53,111 bases of DNA from positions 1 to 53,111 of the forward strand of contig JAFWPA010000051.1 in the NCBI GenBank assembly GCA_017509685.1, given 5' to 3'. The stretch is from Bacteroidales bacterium (GTDB lineage Bacteria > Bacteroidota > Bacteroidia > Bacteroidales > UBA932). How positions within the stretch are numbered: position 1 is the stretch's first letter; every line of letters begins with the position of its first letter. Shown here in pieces: positions 19,933-29,411 of this stretch. The notes below the pieces were generated by a model that did no database searches, was not told the DNA's origin, and saw nothing but the letters and a program-made list of their open reading frames with translations. The position numbers were made by a program, and so were the translations under genes.

Positions 19933-20676
19933 TTAAAAATGGAAGATGACACCCAGGTTCAGGCCCAGCAGATTGGGCTTGTAGTTGAAGAAACCGTGCG
20001 TGAGGCTGCTGTCGTGCGCCTGCCCCTTGACCTGCAGGTTCCACTCGTGGCCGCCTTCCAGCAGCGGGAGGGAGACTTCTAAGGACACGAAATCGGCCAG
20101 AAAAACGGACACGCCGGGATACAGGCCCAGCGACAGCTGGAACAGGTCTGAATAGGTTCCTTCCTTGCCGCGCTCGGTTTGGGCGTAGTCCTTTCCGTAC
20201 CCGAAACCGCCGGTGAGGCGCGCTTCGGCGAACAGGGCGAATATCTTGCTGTTGAACAGCGGCATATAGGCCCGGAAGGCCAGGGCGCCGCTGAACATGC
20301 TGTTCACTACGTGCTTGTTGGACAGTTTCAGGGCATCCATCAGGTTGGCGTTGTTCACGTCTACCTGCGTGTTGGTGTAGCCCAGCCGCAGGCCCACCGC
20401 CATATTGTCGGCCACGAAAAGGTAAGCGTTGGCCAATGCGTTCCACACACGGACGCCGCCGTCCACATCCGTCACCACGTTGAGTAGGGTTGCGCCGGCC
20501 GAGGACGTGGCCCCGGCGGCATTGTACTGATTGTAGCCCACGGCGGCGCCCAGCGAGAAGGTTCCCTGGGGGATATAGACCGAGTAGGGGTTGCCCAGGC
20601 CACGGTCTATGCGCTTGGCCTCAAGCGATCCGCAGATGAGGATGGCCAGCGTGGCCAGCAGTAGAAATCTTTTCAT
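19933..20676 (-). CDS. Outer-membrane beta-barrel protein, function unknown
   Basis: 247 residues. Signal peptide FLLLATLAILICGSLEA with cleavage after about residue 20. The rest alternates polar and hydrophobic residues as in barrel strands (GTFSLGAAVGYNQYN, MAVGLRLGYTNTQV, LFALFAEARLTGGFGYGK-type strands) and ends ...LGLNLGVIFHF with the C-terminal Phe expected of outer-membrane barrels. First gene of the OMP-PCMD-fusion-lipoprotein operon, with its own promoter. A porin or glycan-handling role beside the PCMD lipoprotein is plausible but unproven. Confidence 0.8.
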   Translation of the reverse strand: MKRFLLLATLAILICGSLEAKRIDRGLGNPYSVYIPQGTFSLGAAVGYNQYNAAGATSSAGATLLNVVTDVDGGVRVWNALANAYLFVADNMAVGLRLGYTNTQVDVNNANLMDALKLSNKHVVNSMFSGALAFRAYMPLFNSKIFALFAEARLTGGFGYGKDYAQTERGKEGTYSDLFQLSLGLYPGVSVFLADFVSLEVSLPLLEGGHEWNLQVKGQAHDSSLTHGFFNYKPNLLGLNLGVIFHF

Positions 20677-20698
20677 AGTGAAGGCACATTTTAAAACA

Positions 20699-20728
20699 CA
20701 AAATTACGAATAATTTGTTTTCATCAAA
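20699..20728 (-). promoter_or_regulatory. Promoter of the OMP/PCMD/fusion operon
   Basis: Minus strand: TTTG (20728-20725), 18-base spacer, TAATTTTG (20706-20699), 22 bases before the ATG at 20676. It interleaves with the plus-strand promoter at 20714-20744. Confidence 0.7.
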
Positions 20729-20744
20729 GAATTCCGTACCTTTG
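20714..20744 (+). promoter_or_regulatory. Promoter of the small lipoprotein gene
   Basis: TTTG (20714-20717), 19-base spacer, TACCTTTG (20737-20744): a full match to the Bacteroidetes consensus. Leaves about 38 bases of leader before the ATG at 20788. Its -33 element lies within the spacer of the opposing promoter. Confidence 0.8.
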
Positions 20745-20787
20745 CGACTTAAAATGAGGTTAATTAACAACTAATAATAATAGTACT

Positions 20788-21162
20788 ATGAAAAAGATTA
20801 TTGCAATCATTGCCAGCGTCGCCCTCGCAGTGACCGCTATCGCCCTCACCTCTTCCTGCCAGAAGGACATCAACAACGCCAAGTCCCTGATTGGCACCCT
20901 CTGGATTTGCCAGGATAAGGTAGAAGGTTCCACCTATGAGCTCACCTTCACCAGCACCACCGAGTTCAAGATGACTTACAACGGCGCCCAGCAGGTGACG
21001 GGTGTCTACATCATCGCTGGCAACATGAGCAGCCTGGCCGGCAGCTCCATCGTTCTCACTCCCGACGATGCATGGTCTGGTCATGAATCCTTGTCCGGTA
21101 AGTTCGAGACCGAGTCCAAACTGGTTCTGGACCGCATGATTTTCAACAGAAGTGTCAAATAG
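20788..21162 (+). CDS. Small lipoprotein, function unknown
   Basis: 124 residues. A hydrophobic signal ends in a lipobox-like ALTSSC (Cys24), so lipidation is likely. The mature part (LIGTLWICQDKVEGSTYELTF-like start, then FKMTYNGAQQVTG, LTPDDAW and DRMIFNRSVK) looks like a small beta-barrel, similar in size and pattern to the lipoprotein at 16441-16875. It is monocistronic: its own consensus promoter upstream and a strong intrinsic terminator 22 bases downstream. Function cannot be read from sequence. Confidence 0.7.
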   Translation: MKKIIAIIASVALAVTAIALTSSCQKDINNAKSLIGTLWICQDKVEGSTYELTFTSTTEFKMTYNGAQQVTGVYIIAGNMSSLAGSSIVLTPDDAWSGHESLSGKFETESKLVLDRMIFNRSVK

Positions 21163-21181
21163 TAGAAACTTCTGATATTTT

Positions 21182-21212
21182 AGGGGGATGGCCAATGGTC
21201 ATCCCCTTTTTT
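21182..21212 (+). terminator. Intrinsic terminator after the small lipoprotein gene
   Basis: GGGGATGGCC (21184-21193) pairs with GGTCATCCCC (21197-21206) around a 3-base loop, with one G-T pair, followed by TTTTTT. The T-run ends 3 bases before the -33 element of atpD. Confidence 0.9.
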
Positions 21213-21214
21213 GC

Positions 21215-21246
21215 TTTGGGCGTATGCGGAAAAAATGTTACCTTTG
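21215..21246 (+). promoter_or_regulatory. Promoter of the ATP synthase operon
   Basis: TTTG (21215-21218), 20-base spacer, TACCTTTG (21239-21246), 24 bases before the atpD ATG. The only consensus promoter I find for the eight-gene operon. Confidence 0.85.
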
Positions 21247-21255
21247 TAAGAATAG

Positions 21256-23026
<1,771 letters not shown>

Positions 23027-23030
<4 letters not shown>

Positions 23031-24091
23031 TGCTCACACTCCTCATATCACTTCTGTTATCAGCCGCCTGGCCCACGGCCGAAGAAAATTATTTTTCGCA
23101 AGGCTTTGCGAAAAACCAATTTTCTTCGACCATTGCGATGCCAACGCAGTCGGCGGCTTCGGAGGATGAGGATATTAATATCTCCGAGATAATTTTTGAT
23201 CATATCGGCGACGATTACGAGTGGCACATCACGGAGTGGAAGGGAAAGCCTATTGCCATTCCGCTGCCGTGTATTGTGATAGAGAACGGCGTGCACATTT
23301 TTACGGCGCATCATGCGGCGGAGAATGGATATGCGTTCAACGAGAACGGCAAGCTGGTGAATGCCAATACGGGCAAGCGCCCCATTGACATATCCATCAC
23401 CAAGAATGTGCTGTCGCTGATGATCAGCACGCTTTTGCTGCTTATCATCATCCTGTACACGGCGAACTGGTATAAGAAGCACGATGTCCTCAAAGAGGTG
23501 CCTACGGGCCTGGCGGCGTGTATGGAGCCGCTGGTGATGATGGTGCATGAGATGGCGCGGGAGAATATCGGCGAGGAGGATTACCGCCGGTTCTCGCCGT
23601 ACCTGTGCATGGCTTTCCTGTGGATCCTGCTGAACAACTTCCTGGGCATCCTGCCTTTCTTCCCGGGGGGCGCCAACCTCACGGGCAACATTGCCATTAC
23701 GCTGGTGCTGGCCCTGTTCACTTTCTTCACGGTGAACCTGAACGGTACCAGGCATTATTATAAGGAGATTTTCGCCCCGGACGTTCCGGGCTTCCTCAAA
23801 CCCATCATGCCGGTGATCGAGGTCTTCAGCGCCATCATGAAACCGGTGTCCCTCACCATCCGTCTGTTCGCCAATATGCTGGCCGGCCATATCATGATCC
23901 TGTCCATGGTGTGCATCATCTTCATCATGGCCAAGTACGGTCCGCTGCTGGGCGGTTCCATGACGGTGGTTTCGGTACTCTTCGGCGTGTTCCTGGATGC
24001 GCTGGAGTGCCTGGTGGCTTTTATCCAGGCCTATGTTTTCACCATGCTTTCCAGCATTTACATCGGCCTTGCACGCGTTAAACATGAATAA
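23027..24091 (+). CDS. atpB: F1Fo ATP synthase subunit a
   Basis: Membrane stator subunit forming the proton half-channels; 354 residues, longer than the roughly 270 of E. coli because of an N-terminal exported region. It starts with a signal-like helix (MLTLLISLLLSAAWP), then a hydrophilic domain of about 110 residues (ISEIIFDHIGDDYEWHITEW, VHIFTAHHAAENG) before the first true membrane helix at about 125. The essential Arg279 is in SLTIRLFANMLAGH; LLNNFLGILPF and GVFLDALECLVAFIQAYVF are conserved helices. Residues 17-36 are encoded by a large AT-rich palindrome (see separate feature). ATGA overlap with atpC. Confidence 0.95.
23077..23131. repeat. Large palindrome inside the atpB coding sequence
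   Basis: Two nested perfect inverted repeats: outer CGAAGAAAATT (23080-23090) with AATTTTCTTCG (23118-23128), inner TTTTTCGCAA (23092-23101) with TTGCGAAAAA (23106-23115), loop GGCT. Only 1 and 2 unpaired bases separate outer from inner arms, and GG/CC adds pairs outside, so 21-23 base pairs could form. The block is in frame, encodes about residues 17-36 of subunit a (NYFSQGFAKNQFSST), and is much more AT-rich than its surroundings. Confidence 0.85.
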
Positions 24092-24110
24092 CTTTTAAAT
24101 ACCTTATATT

Positions 24111-24371
24111 ATGATCCTTTCTGCAATCCTTCTTCAGGCTGCCGCGGGTGCGGCCCTCGGAAAAGCCGGTGCGGCCCTGGGCGCCGCCATCGCCGCCATC
24201 GCTGCCGCCATCGGCATCGGCAAGATTGGTAAATCCACTATGGAAGCCATCGCCCGTCAGCCGGAAAGCGCCGGCAACCTGCGTACGTCCATGATTATCG
24301 CCGCCGGTATGGTGGAGGGCGCCGCCCTGTTCGCCATCATCGTCGCCCTGCTGGCCATCGTCATCAAGTAA
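24111..24371 (+). CDS. atpE: F1Fo ATP synthase subunit c
   Basis: Ring-forming proteolipid of 86 residues with two membrane helices joined by a polar loop, here ARQPESAGNLR (Arg-Gln-Pro being the classic loop). The ion-carrying carboxylate is Glu69 in IIAAGMVEGAALFAII. The Gly after Glu69, instead of the Ser/Thr found in sodium-binding rings, favours proton coupling; that is an inference from known ring types. Helix 1 is very Ala/Gly-rich (GAALGAAIAAIAAAIGIG), giving tight helix packing. Starts 19 bases after atpB. Confidence 0.96.
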   Translation: MILSAILLQAAAGAALGKAGAALGAAIAAIAAAIGIGKIGKSTMEAIARQPESAGNLRTSMIIAAGMVEGAALFAIIVALLAIVIK

Positions 24372-24374
24372 GTT

Positions 24375-24881
24375 ATGAACCTGGTTACGCCCGATTTCGG
24401 CCTCCTGTTCTGGATGGTCGTGATTTTCGGCCTTGTGTTTTTCCTCCTGGCGAAGTTCGGATTCCCGATCATCACCGACATGGTGGACAAGCGCAATGCC
24501 AAGATCGCCCAATCCCTGAAGGACGCCGATGAAATAGAGGCGCGTATGGCAAGCTGGAAACAGGAACAGGCGCAGATGATGGAGGATGTCCGTCGGGAAC
24601 AGAGCGCCATCCTGCGCGAAGCCACCGAGACCAAGGCCAAGATTGTGGCCGATGCCAAGGCGCAAGCCAAGGCCGAGGCCGACAAGATCCTGGCTGAAGC
24701 CAAACAGCAGATTGCGGCCGAAAAGGAGAGCGCCCTCCGCGATGTGCGGAAGGAAGTGGCCCTTCTGAGTGTGCAGGTGGCCGAAAAGGTGCTCCGTCAA
24801 GAGCTGAAGGATGAAGGCAGCCAAAGGGCCTTCATCGACAAACTGGTAGATGAAGCCAGTGAAGCCAAACTCCGCTCATGA
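24375..24881 (+). CDS. atpF: F1Fo ATP synthase subunit b
   Basis: Peripheral stalk, 168 residues. One N-terminal membrane helix (FGLLFWMVVIFGLVFFLLAKF) and then a long, charged, Ala/Glu/Lys-rich coiled coil (DADEIEARMASWKQEQAQMM, ADAKAQAKAEADKILAEAKQ) ending in the region that meets delta. One b gene only, so the stalk should be a homodimer. Starts 3 bases after the atpE stop; overlaps atpH by ATGA. Confidence 0.95.
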   Translation: MNLVTPDFGLLFWMVVIFGLVFFLLAKFGFPIITDMVDKRNAKIAQSLKDADEIEARMASWKQEQAQMMEDVRREQSAILREATETKAKIVADAKAQAKAEADKILAEAKQQIAAEKESALRDVRKEVALLSVQVAEKVLRQELKDEGSQRAFIDKLVDEASEAKLRS

Positions 24882-25438
24882 ACCGCAGCATCGTCATAAC
24901 CCGCTATGCCTACGCCCTGGTCAAGTATGTCCGTGAAAGCGGGCAGGGGGAGCTTGTGTGCTCCGAGGCGGAGACGCTGTTGAAAGCCCTGCGCACGGTA
25001 CCGGATCTTCGCCGGATGGTAACCGCGGCCCAGGATGCCGTTTCGGCCTTCGACAAGAAGAAACTGCTGCAGAGTGCCCTGGGCAACCGGATGTCGCAGG
25101 AGATGAGCCGCTTCCTCACGCTCTTGAACAAGAACGGCCGGATGGAAATGGTAGAGGATATCCTGCGGGATTTCGTAGAGATCTACCACCGCAGCGTGGG
25201 CATCCGCAGGGCCTATCTGACCACGGCCACGGAGCCGTCGGAACGCCTGTTGCAGCGCCTCAAGGCCCTGGTGAAGCAAAAGATGGGTGACGATGTCATC
25301 ATTGAAGTGGAGGTGGATCCGTCCATCATCGGCGGTTTTGTCTTTGACATAGACGAATACCTGCTGGATGCCAGCGTAAAGCGGCAACTGGACCTGATCC
25401 GCGAACAGTATATTGAAAGAAATAGAAGAATCATCTGA
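24878..25438 (+). CDS. atpH: F1Fo ATP synthase subunit delta
   Basis: Connects the b stalk to the top of F1; 186 residues. N-terminal helical domain with [20 protein letters not shown] and [20 protein letters not shown], then the C-terminal beta part with [28 protein letters not shown]-type sequence (the usual PSIIGG motif). ATGA overlap with atpF and one base gap to atpA. Sequence divergence is normal for this subunit; the operon position makes the call firm. Confidence 0.94.
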   Translation: MNRSIVITRYAYALVKYVRESGQGELVCSEAETLLKALRTVPDLRRMVTAAQDAVSAFDKKKLLQSALGNRMSQEMSRFLTLLNKNGRMEMVEDILRDFVEIYHRSVGIRRAYLTTATEPSERLLQRLKALVKQKMGDDVIIEVEVDPSIIGGFVFDIDEYLLDASVKRQLDLIREQYIERNRRII

Positions 25439-25439
25439 T

Positions 25440-27023
25440 ATGTCAACTTCTCTGAAACCCTCGGAAGTGAGCGACATCCTGCTGGGACAGCTCAAGGATA
25501 TGAAAAACAATCTCCAGTTCGAGGAGATTGGCAAGGCCCTGCAGGTGAGTGACGGCGTGGTGCGCATTTACGGTCTGGACCATGCCGAGGCCGGCGAACT
25601 GCTGGACTGCGGCAGCGGCGTGATGGCCGTGGTGATGAACCTGGAGGTGGACAATGTGGGCGCCGTGCTCATGGGCCCTACGGACCACGTGAAGGAAGGT
25701 ATGGTGGTACGCCGTACGGGACGCATCGCCTCCATCGGCGTGTGCGACGCGCTGCTGGGACGCGTGATCGACCCGCTGGGCAATCCGCTGGACGGACTGG
25801 GCCCCATCGACGGGGAGAAGGTGGATATGCCGCTGGAACGCAAGGCTCCGGGCGTCATTTTCCGTCAGCCGGTGAGCGAGCCGCTGCAGACGGGCCTCAA
25901 GGCCATCGACGCGATGATTCCCATCGGCCGCGGCCAGCGCGAACTCATTATCGGAGACCGTCAGACGGGTAAGACGGCCATTGCCATCGATACCATCATC
26001 AACCAGCGCAAGGAGTACGAGGCCGGGAAGCCGGTGTTCTGCATCTACGTGGCCATCGGCCAGAAGGGTTCTACCGTGGCGTCCATCGTGAAGACGCTGC
26101 GGGAACACGGGGCCATGGATTATACGGTGGTGGTGGCGGCTACGGCGGCCGATCCCGCCGCGCTGCAGTACTACGCTCCGTTCTCCGGGGCGGCCATCGG
26201 CGAGTATTTCCGCGATACGGGCCGGCACGCCCTGGTGGTCTACGACGACCTTTCCAAGCAGGCGGTGGCCTATCGCGAGGTTTCCCTCATCCTGCGCCGT
26301 CCTTCCGGCCGTGAGGCGTATCCCGGCGATATCTTCTACCTGCACAGCCGTCTGCTGGAGCGCGCCGCGCGCATTATCGACCAGCAGGAGGTGGCGGCAG
26401 CCATGAACGATCTCCCCGCGGCCCTCAAGGACAAGGTAAAGGGGGGCGGTTCCCTCACGGCCCTGCCCATCATCGAGACGCAGGCGGGGGATGTATCGGC
26501 CTATATTCCTACCAACGTGATTTCCATCACCGACGGCCAGATCTACCTGGAGCAGTCCCTGTTCAACCAGGGTGTGCGCCCGGCTATCAATGTGGGTATT
26601 TCGGTATCCCGTGTAGGCGGCAGCGCGCAGGTGAAATCCATGAAGAAGGTGGCCGGTACCCTCAAGATAGACCAGGCCCAGTGGACGGAACTGGAGGCGT
26701 TCTCCAAGTTCTCCTCCGATATGGACAAGGTAACGGAACTGGCGCTGGACAAGGGCCGGAAGAACAACCAGCTGCTCATCCAGCCGCAGTACAGCCCCAT
26801 GCCTGTGGGAGAACAGGTGGCCATTCTGTACTGTGGAACCCACGCCCTTATGCGGGACATTCCCATTACTTCTGTACGCGCATTCCAGGATGCCTTCCTG
26901 GATCGTCTGCGCGCCGCACACGCCGCGGATGTGCTGCAACCGCTGGAAGAGGGCAAACTCACGCCTGAAATTGAGAAGATCCTCATAGATACGGCCGCTT
27001 CGGTAATCCTTTCCATGCAGTAG
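25440..27023 (+). CDS. atpA: F1Fo ATP synthase subunit alpha
   Basis: Regulatory nucleotide-binding subunit of F1, 527 residues. ATG 25440 gives [18 protein letters not shown]; nine extra codons upstream overlap atpH and were rejected. Walker [15 protein letters not shown] begins at residue 172 with the alpha-type Gln. Other hallmarks: [14 protein letters not shown]-type segment (here [18 protein letters not shown]), [41 protein letters not shown], and [16 protein letters not shown]. Gamma follows after 3 bases. Confidence 0.98.
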   Translation: MSTSLKPSEVSDILLGQLKDMKNNLQFEEIGKALQVSDGVVRIYGLDHAEAGELLDCGSGVMAVVMNLEVDNVGAVLMGPTDHVKEGMVVRRTGRIASIGVCDALLGRVIDPLGNPLDGLGPIDGEKVDMPLERKAPGVIFRQPVSEPLQTGLKAIDAMIPIGRGQRELIIGDRQTGKTAIAIDTIINQRKEYEAGKPVFCIYVAIGQKGSTVASIVKTLREHGAMDYTVVVAATAADPAALQYYAPFSGAAIGEYFRDTGRHALVVYDDLSKQAVAYREVSLILRRPSGREAYPGDIFYLHSRLLERAARIIDQQEVAAAMNDLPAALKDKVKGGGSLTALPIIETQAGDVSAYIPTNVISITDGQIYLEQSLFNQGVRPAINVGISVSRVGGSAQVKSMKKVAGTLKIDQAQWTELEAFSKFSSDMDKVTELALDKGRKNNQLLIQPQYSPMPVGEQVAILYCGTHALMRDIPITSVRAFQDAFLDRLRAAHAADVLQPLEEGKLTPEIEKILIDTAASVILSMQ

Positions 27024-27026
27024 CAG

Positions 27027-27893
27027 ATGCCCACGTTAAAGGAAATAAAGGGACGCATTTCGTCGGTCAAGGGGACGCTGAAGATCACTTCGGCCATGAA
27101 ACTGGTGTCTTCGGCCAAACTGCGCAAGGCGCAGAAAGCCATCGAAGCCATGCGCCCCTACGAGGCCCAGCTCCAGGCCATGCTGGCCACCGTGGGCGGT
27201 ACTCTGAGCACGGATAGCGCCTCTACGGTGCACGGACCCGTCATGCCCGGCTCCGACCGGGCATCCCTGCCCAGCGCCATCGTGGCCATCGCGTCCAATT
27301 CCTCCCTTTGCGGCGGGTTCAACGCCAACGCCATTGCCAAGGTGCGTAGCGTGCGGCACGCGGGGGATGTGGTGTATTCCATCGGCCGTAAGATGGCCGA
27401 TGCCATGCGCAAGGACGGCTTTGCCAGTCCGGCCGATTTTACCGCCCTGTCCGACCATCCGGAGTACGCCCCGGCCGCAGCCCTGGTGGAAAAACTGCTG
27501 GAGGAGCAGCAGGACGGCCACTTTGACCGCGTGCTCCTGGTGTACAACCATTTTGTCTCCACCGCCCGTCAGGAAACTGTTGTGGAAGATTTGCTGTCCA
27601 CTACTATGGAAGGCTCTTCTTTTGATCCGTCCCTGTCCCCGGACGTAATCATCGAACCGGGCAGGAAGGAACTGCTGGAGATTCTGGAACCCAAAGTGAT
27701 GAAGCTCAAGCTGTACGCCGCCTTGCTGGACAGCGCCGCCGCCGAGCACGCCGCCCGCACCGTAGCCATGCAAACCGCCACGGACAACGCCGAAAACCTT
27801 CTTCAGGAACTCACCCTCCAGTACAACAAAGGCCGCCAGCAAAAAATCACCTCCGAAATCCTGGACCTCGCCGGCGGCCAGGCGCAGGAATAG
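27027..27893 (+). CDS. atpG: F1Fo ATP synthase subunit gamma
   Basis: Rotor shaft, 288 residues. N-terminal coiled-coil helix LKEIKGRISSVKGTLKITSAMKLVSSAKLRK-type sequence (MKLVSSAKLRKAQ is the hallmark), central Rossmann-like domain with SNSSLCGGFNANAIAK, and the C-terminal helix AMQTATDNAENLLQELTLQYNKGRQ followed by TSEILDLAGG. Last gene of the ATP synthase operon. No terminator is seen after it: 15 bases further on lies the left copy of the 26-bp inverted repeat that bounds the glycosyltransferase. Confidence 0.97.
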   Translation: MPTLKEIKGRISSVKGTLKITSAMKLVSSAKLRKAQKAIEAMRPYEAQLQAMLATVGGTLSTDSASTVHGPVMPGSDRASLPSAIVAIASNSSLCGGFNANAIAKVRSVRHAGDVVYSIGRKMADAMRKDGFASPADFTALSDHPEYAPAAALVEKLLEEQQDGHFDRVLLVYNHFVSTARQETVVEDLLSTTMEGSSFDPSLSPDVIIEPGRKELLEILEPKVMKLKLYAALLDSAAAEHAARTVAMQTATDNAENLLQELTLQYNKGRQQKITSEILDLAGGQAQE

Positions 27894-27907
27894 TTTTCCG
27901 TTACCAA

Positions 27908-27933
27908 TACAGGGTGCCCTATGCACTTCGGGC
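27908..27933 (+). repeat. Left copy of a perfect 26-bp inverted repeat flanking the glycosyltransferase gene
   Basis: Begins TACAGGGTGCCC and ends CACTTCGGGC. Its exact reverse complement is at 29488-29513, 1.6 kb away. The unit contains smaller internal symmetries (AGGG..CCCT; GTGC.....GCAC). It ends 11 bases before the preferred ATG at 27945. If the repeat is counted as 25 bp, the trinucleotide AAT flanks it outside on both ends, like a 3-bp target duplication. Confidence 0.9.
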
Positions 27934-27944
27934 CAAACCAATCT

Positions 27945-29411
27945 ATGAAAAAAGTAGGATTATTCATAGACACCTGGTATCCGATGGTGGACGGTGTCAT
28001 CAAGGTGGTGGACAATTACGCCCGCCGGCTCACGAAGTATTGCGGCGTCGTGGTGTTTTGCCCGGAGACGCGCGGCTACAGCAAGGAAGACGACGAAAAA
28101 CTGCCCTACAAGGTGGTACGCTGCCATTCTTTGCCGATAATCGGCTACGATTATGACCTCCCGGCACCGGTGCTGGATCCGGTCTTTGAAGCCCAAATCC
28201 TCAGCAGCGGCATTGACCTTGTGCACATCCATTCGCCGTTCTCGGTGGGCCTGGCCGGGGTCCTCTACGCAAAGCTCCACAAGCTTCCGGCGGTGGCCAC
28301 GCTCCACAGCCAGTACAAGCAGGACTTTGAGAAGCCGCTGCGCACCAAAATGGGCCTGAACGTTGTGATGGGCGGCATAATGCGCGTCTTCAACGCCTGC
28401 GACGAATGCTGGGCTGTCAACGCCGGCATCAAGGACCTCTATGAGGCCGATTATGGCCTCACCGCTCCCTGCAAGGTGCGTCTCAATGCAACGGACCATC
28501 GGCCCGTTGAGGACCCGGTAGAGGCGGCAAGGATAGTCAACGAGACCTACGGCGTCCCTGCCGACGCCACCGTTTTTCTATTCGTTGGCCGCATCAATTT
28601 CATAAAGAATATCGACTTCACCCTCCGTGCACTGGCTCGCGCCAAAGAGCTGGGCCTCAAGAACTTCCGTATGCTCTTCGCCGGTCGGGGGCAGGACGAG
28701 GATAAGCTATCGGCCCTTGTCCAAGAGCTTGGCCTGCAGGACGAGGTCATTATGTGCGGTCTCACGGACAGGCCAATGCTGGAGCGCCTCTATTCCCGCG
28801 CCAAGCTTTTCCTGTTCCCGTCGCTATACGACGCTAATTCGCTGGTGCAGATTGAGGCCGCCTGCCAGGGCACGCCCACGCTGTTCCTCGAAGGCGCCCG
28901 CACCGCCGCCACCGTCACCCCCGGCGTCAACGGCTATATATCGGCCCCCGGGGAAGATAATTACGCCAGGGCCATTCTGGACATTTTGGCCGATTCCGAC
29001 GCCTACGCCCGCATTTCCGCCGCCGCCCGCCGGGATTTGTATTTGAATTGGGACGACGTGGTCCGCGAAGTTTATGCCGATTACTGCGCCCTCTGCGGCG
29101 AGGAACCCGCCCCTCAGCGTGTAGACCGCCTGGGACTGGTTTATAGGGAGCTTCAAGAGCGTGTTTCTCAGGCCCTGCCGGCCCTGGAGGGAATTGTGAA
29201 GGACGTGGACGCCATCCATGAGCTGGAGGAGTACCTTGACTCCGGCCTCTGGCTCAAGGACTTTGAGGCCGATGAGCGCGGAGACCTTCCCGCCGACATC
29301 CACCGCGACGCCCTCACCGAAGACGCCGTCCCCGACCTCCTGGACGATATTCACGACCTCCGAACCCTGATGAACCGCTTCATCCACGCCACCGCCAAGC
29401 GCCGGAAATAG
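27945..29411 (+). CDS. GT4 family glycosyltransferase with C-terminal DUF4298-like domain
   Basis: 488 residues. The GT-B fold starts MKKVGLFIDTWYPMVDGVI, a start typical of diacylglycerol glucosyltransferase-like GT4 enzymes, and contains DLVHIHSPFSVG, ATLHSQYKQDFEKPL, FVGRINFIKNIDFTLRA and FLFPSLYDANSLVQIEAACQ; in the EX7E motif the first acidic residue is Asp. Residues about 393-488 form an extra helical tail with LDSGLWLKDFEADERGDLP and LTEDAVPDLLDDIHDL, closely resembling DUF4298. Likely makes a membrane glycolipid or surface glycan; acceptor unknown. An ATG at 27921 lies inside the inverted repeat and was rejected. No promoter is visible, so transcription probably comes from the ATP synthase operon. 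Confidence 0.88.
   Translation: MKKVGLFIDTWYPMVDGVIKVVDNYARRLTKYCGVVVFCPETRGYSKEDDEKLPYKVVRCHSLPIIGYDYDLPAPVLDPVFEAQILSSGIDLVHIHSPFSVGLAGVLYAKLHKLPAVATLHSQYKQDFEKPLRTKMGLNVVMGGIMRVFNACDECWAVNAGIKDLYEADYGLTAPCKVRLNATDHRPVEDPVEAARIVNETYGVPADATVFLFVGRINFIKNIDFTLRALARAKELGLKNFRMLFAGRGQDEDKLSALVQELGLQDEVIMCGLTDRPMLERLYSRAKLFLFPSLYDANSLVQIEAACQGTPTLFLEGARTAATVTPGVNGYISAPGEDNYARAILDILADSDAYARISAAARRDLYLNWDDVVREVYADYCALCGEEPAPQRVDRLGLVYRELQERVSQALPALEGIVKDVDAIHELEEYLDSGLWLKDFEADERGDLPADIHRDALTEDAVPDLLDDIHDLRTLMNRFIHATAKRRK

Noticed and set aside
23080-23128. Intrinsic terminator or attenuator inside atpB
   Set aside because: The stem is AT-rich with a T-run inside the arm rather than after it, and full downstream Fo and F1 genes depend on the same promoter. 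Treated as an inserted palindrome or mRNA structure instead.
24111-24371. Sodium-coupled c-ring
   Set aside because: The residue after the ion-binding Glu69 is Gly, not the Ser/Thr of sodium-type rings, and the helix 1 Gln ligand is not evident.
27921-27944. Alternative ATG for the glycosyltransferase inside the left inverted repeat
   Set aside because: It would add eight residues before the conserved KKVGLFIDTWYP start, encoded by the repeat itself. Not excluded, but less likely than ATG 27945.
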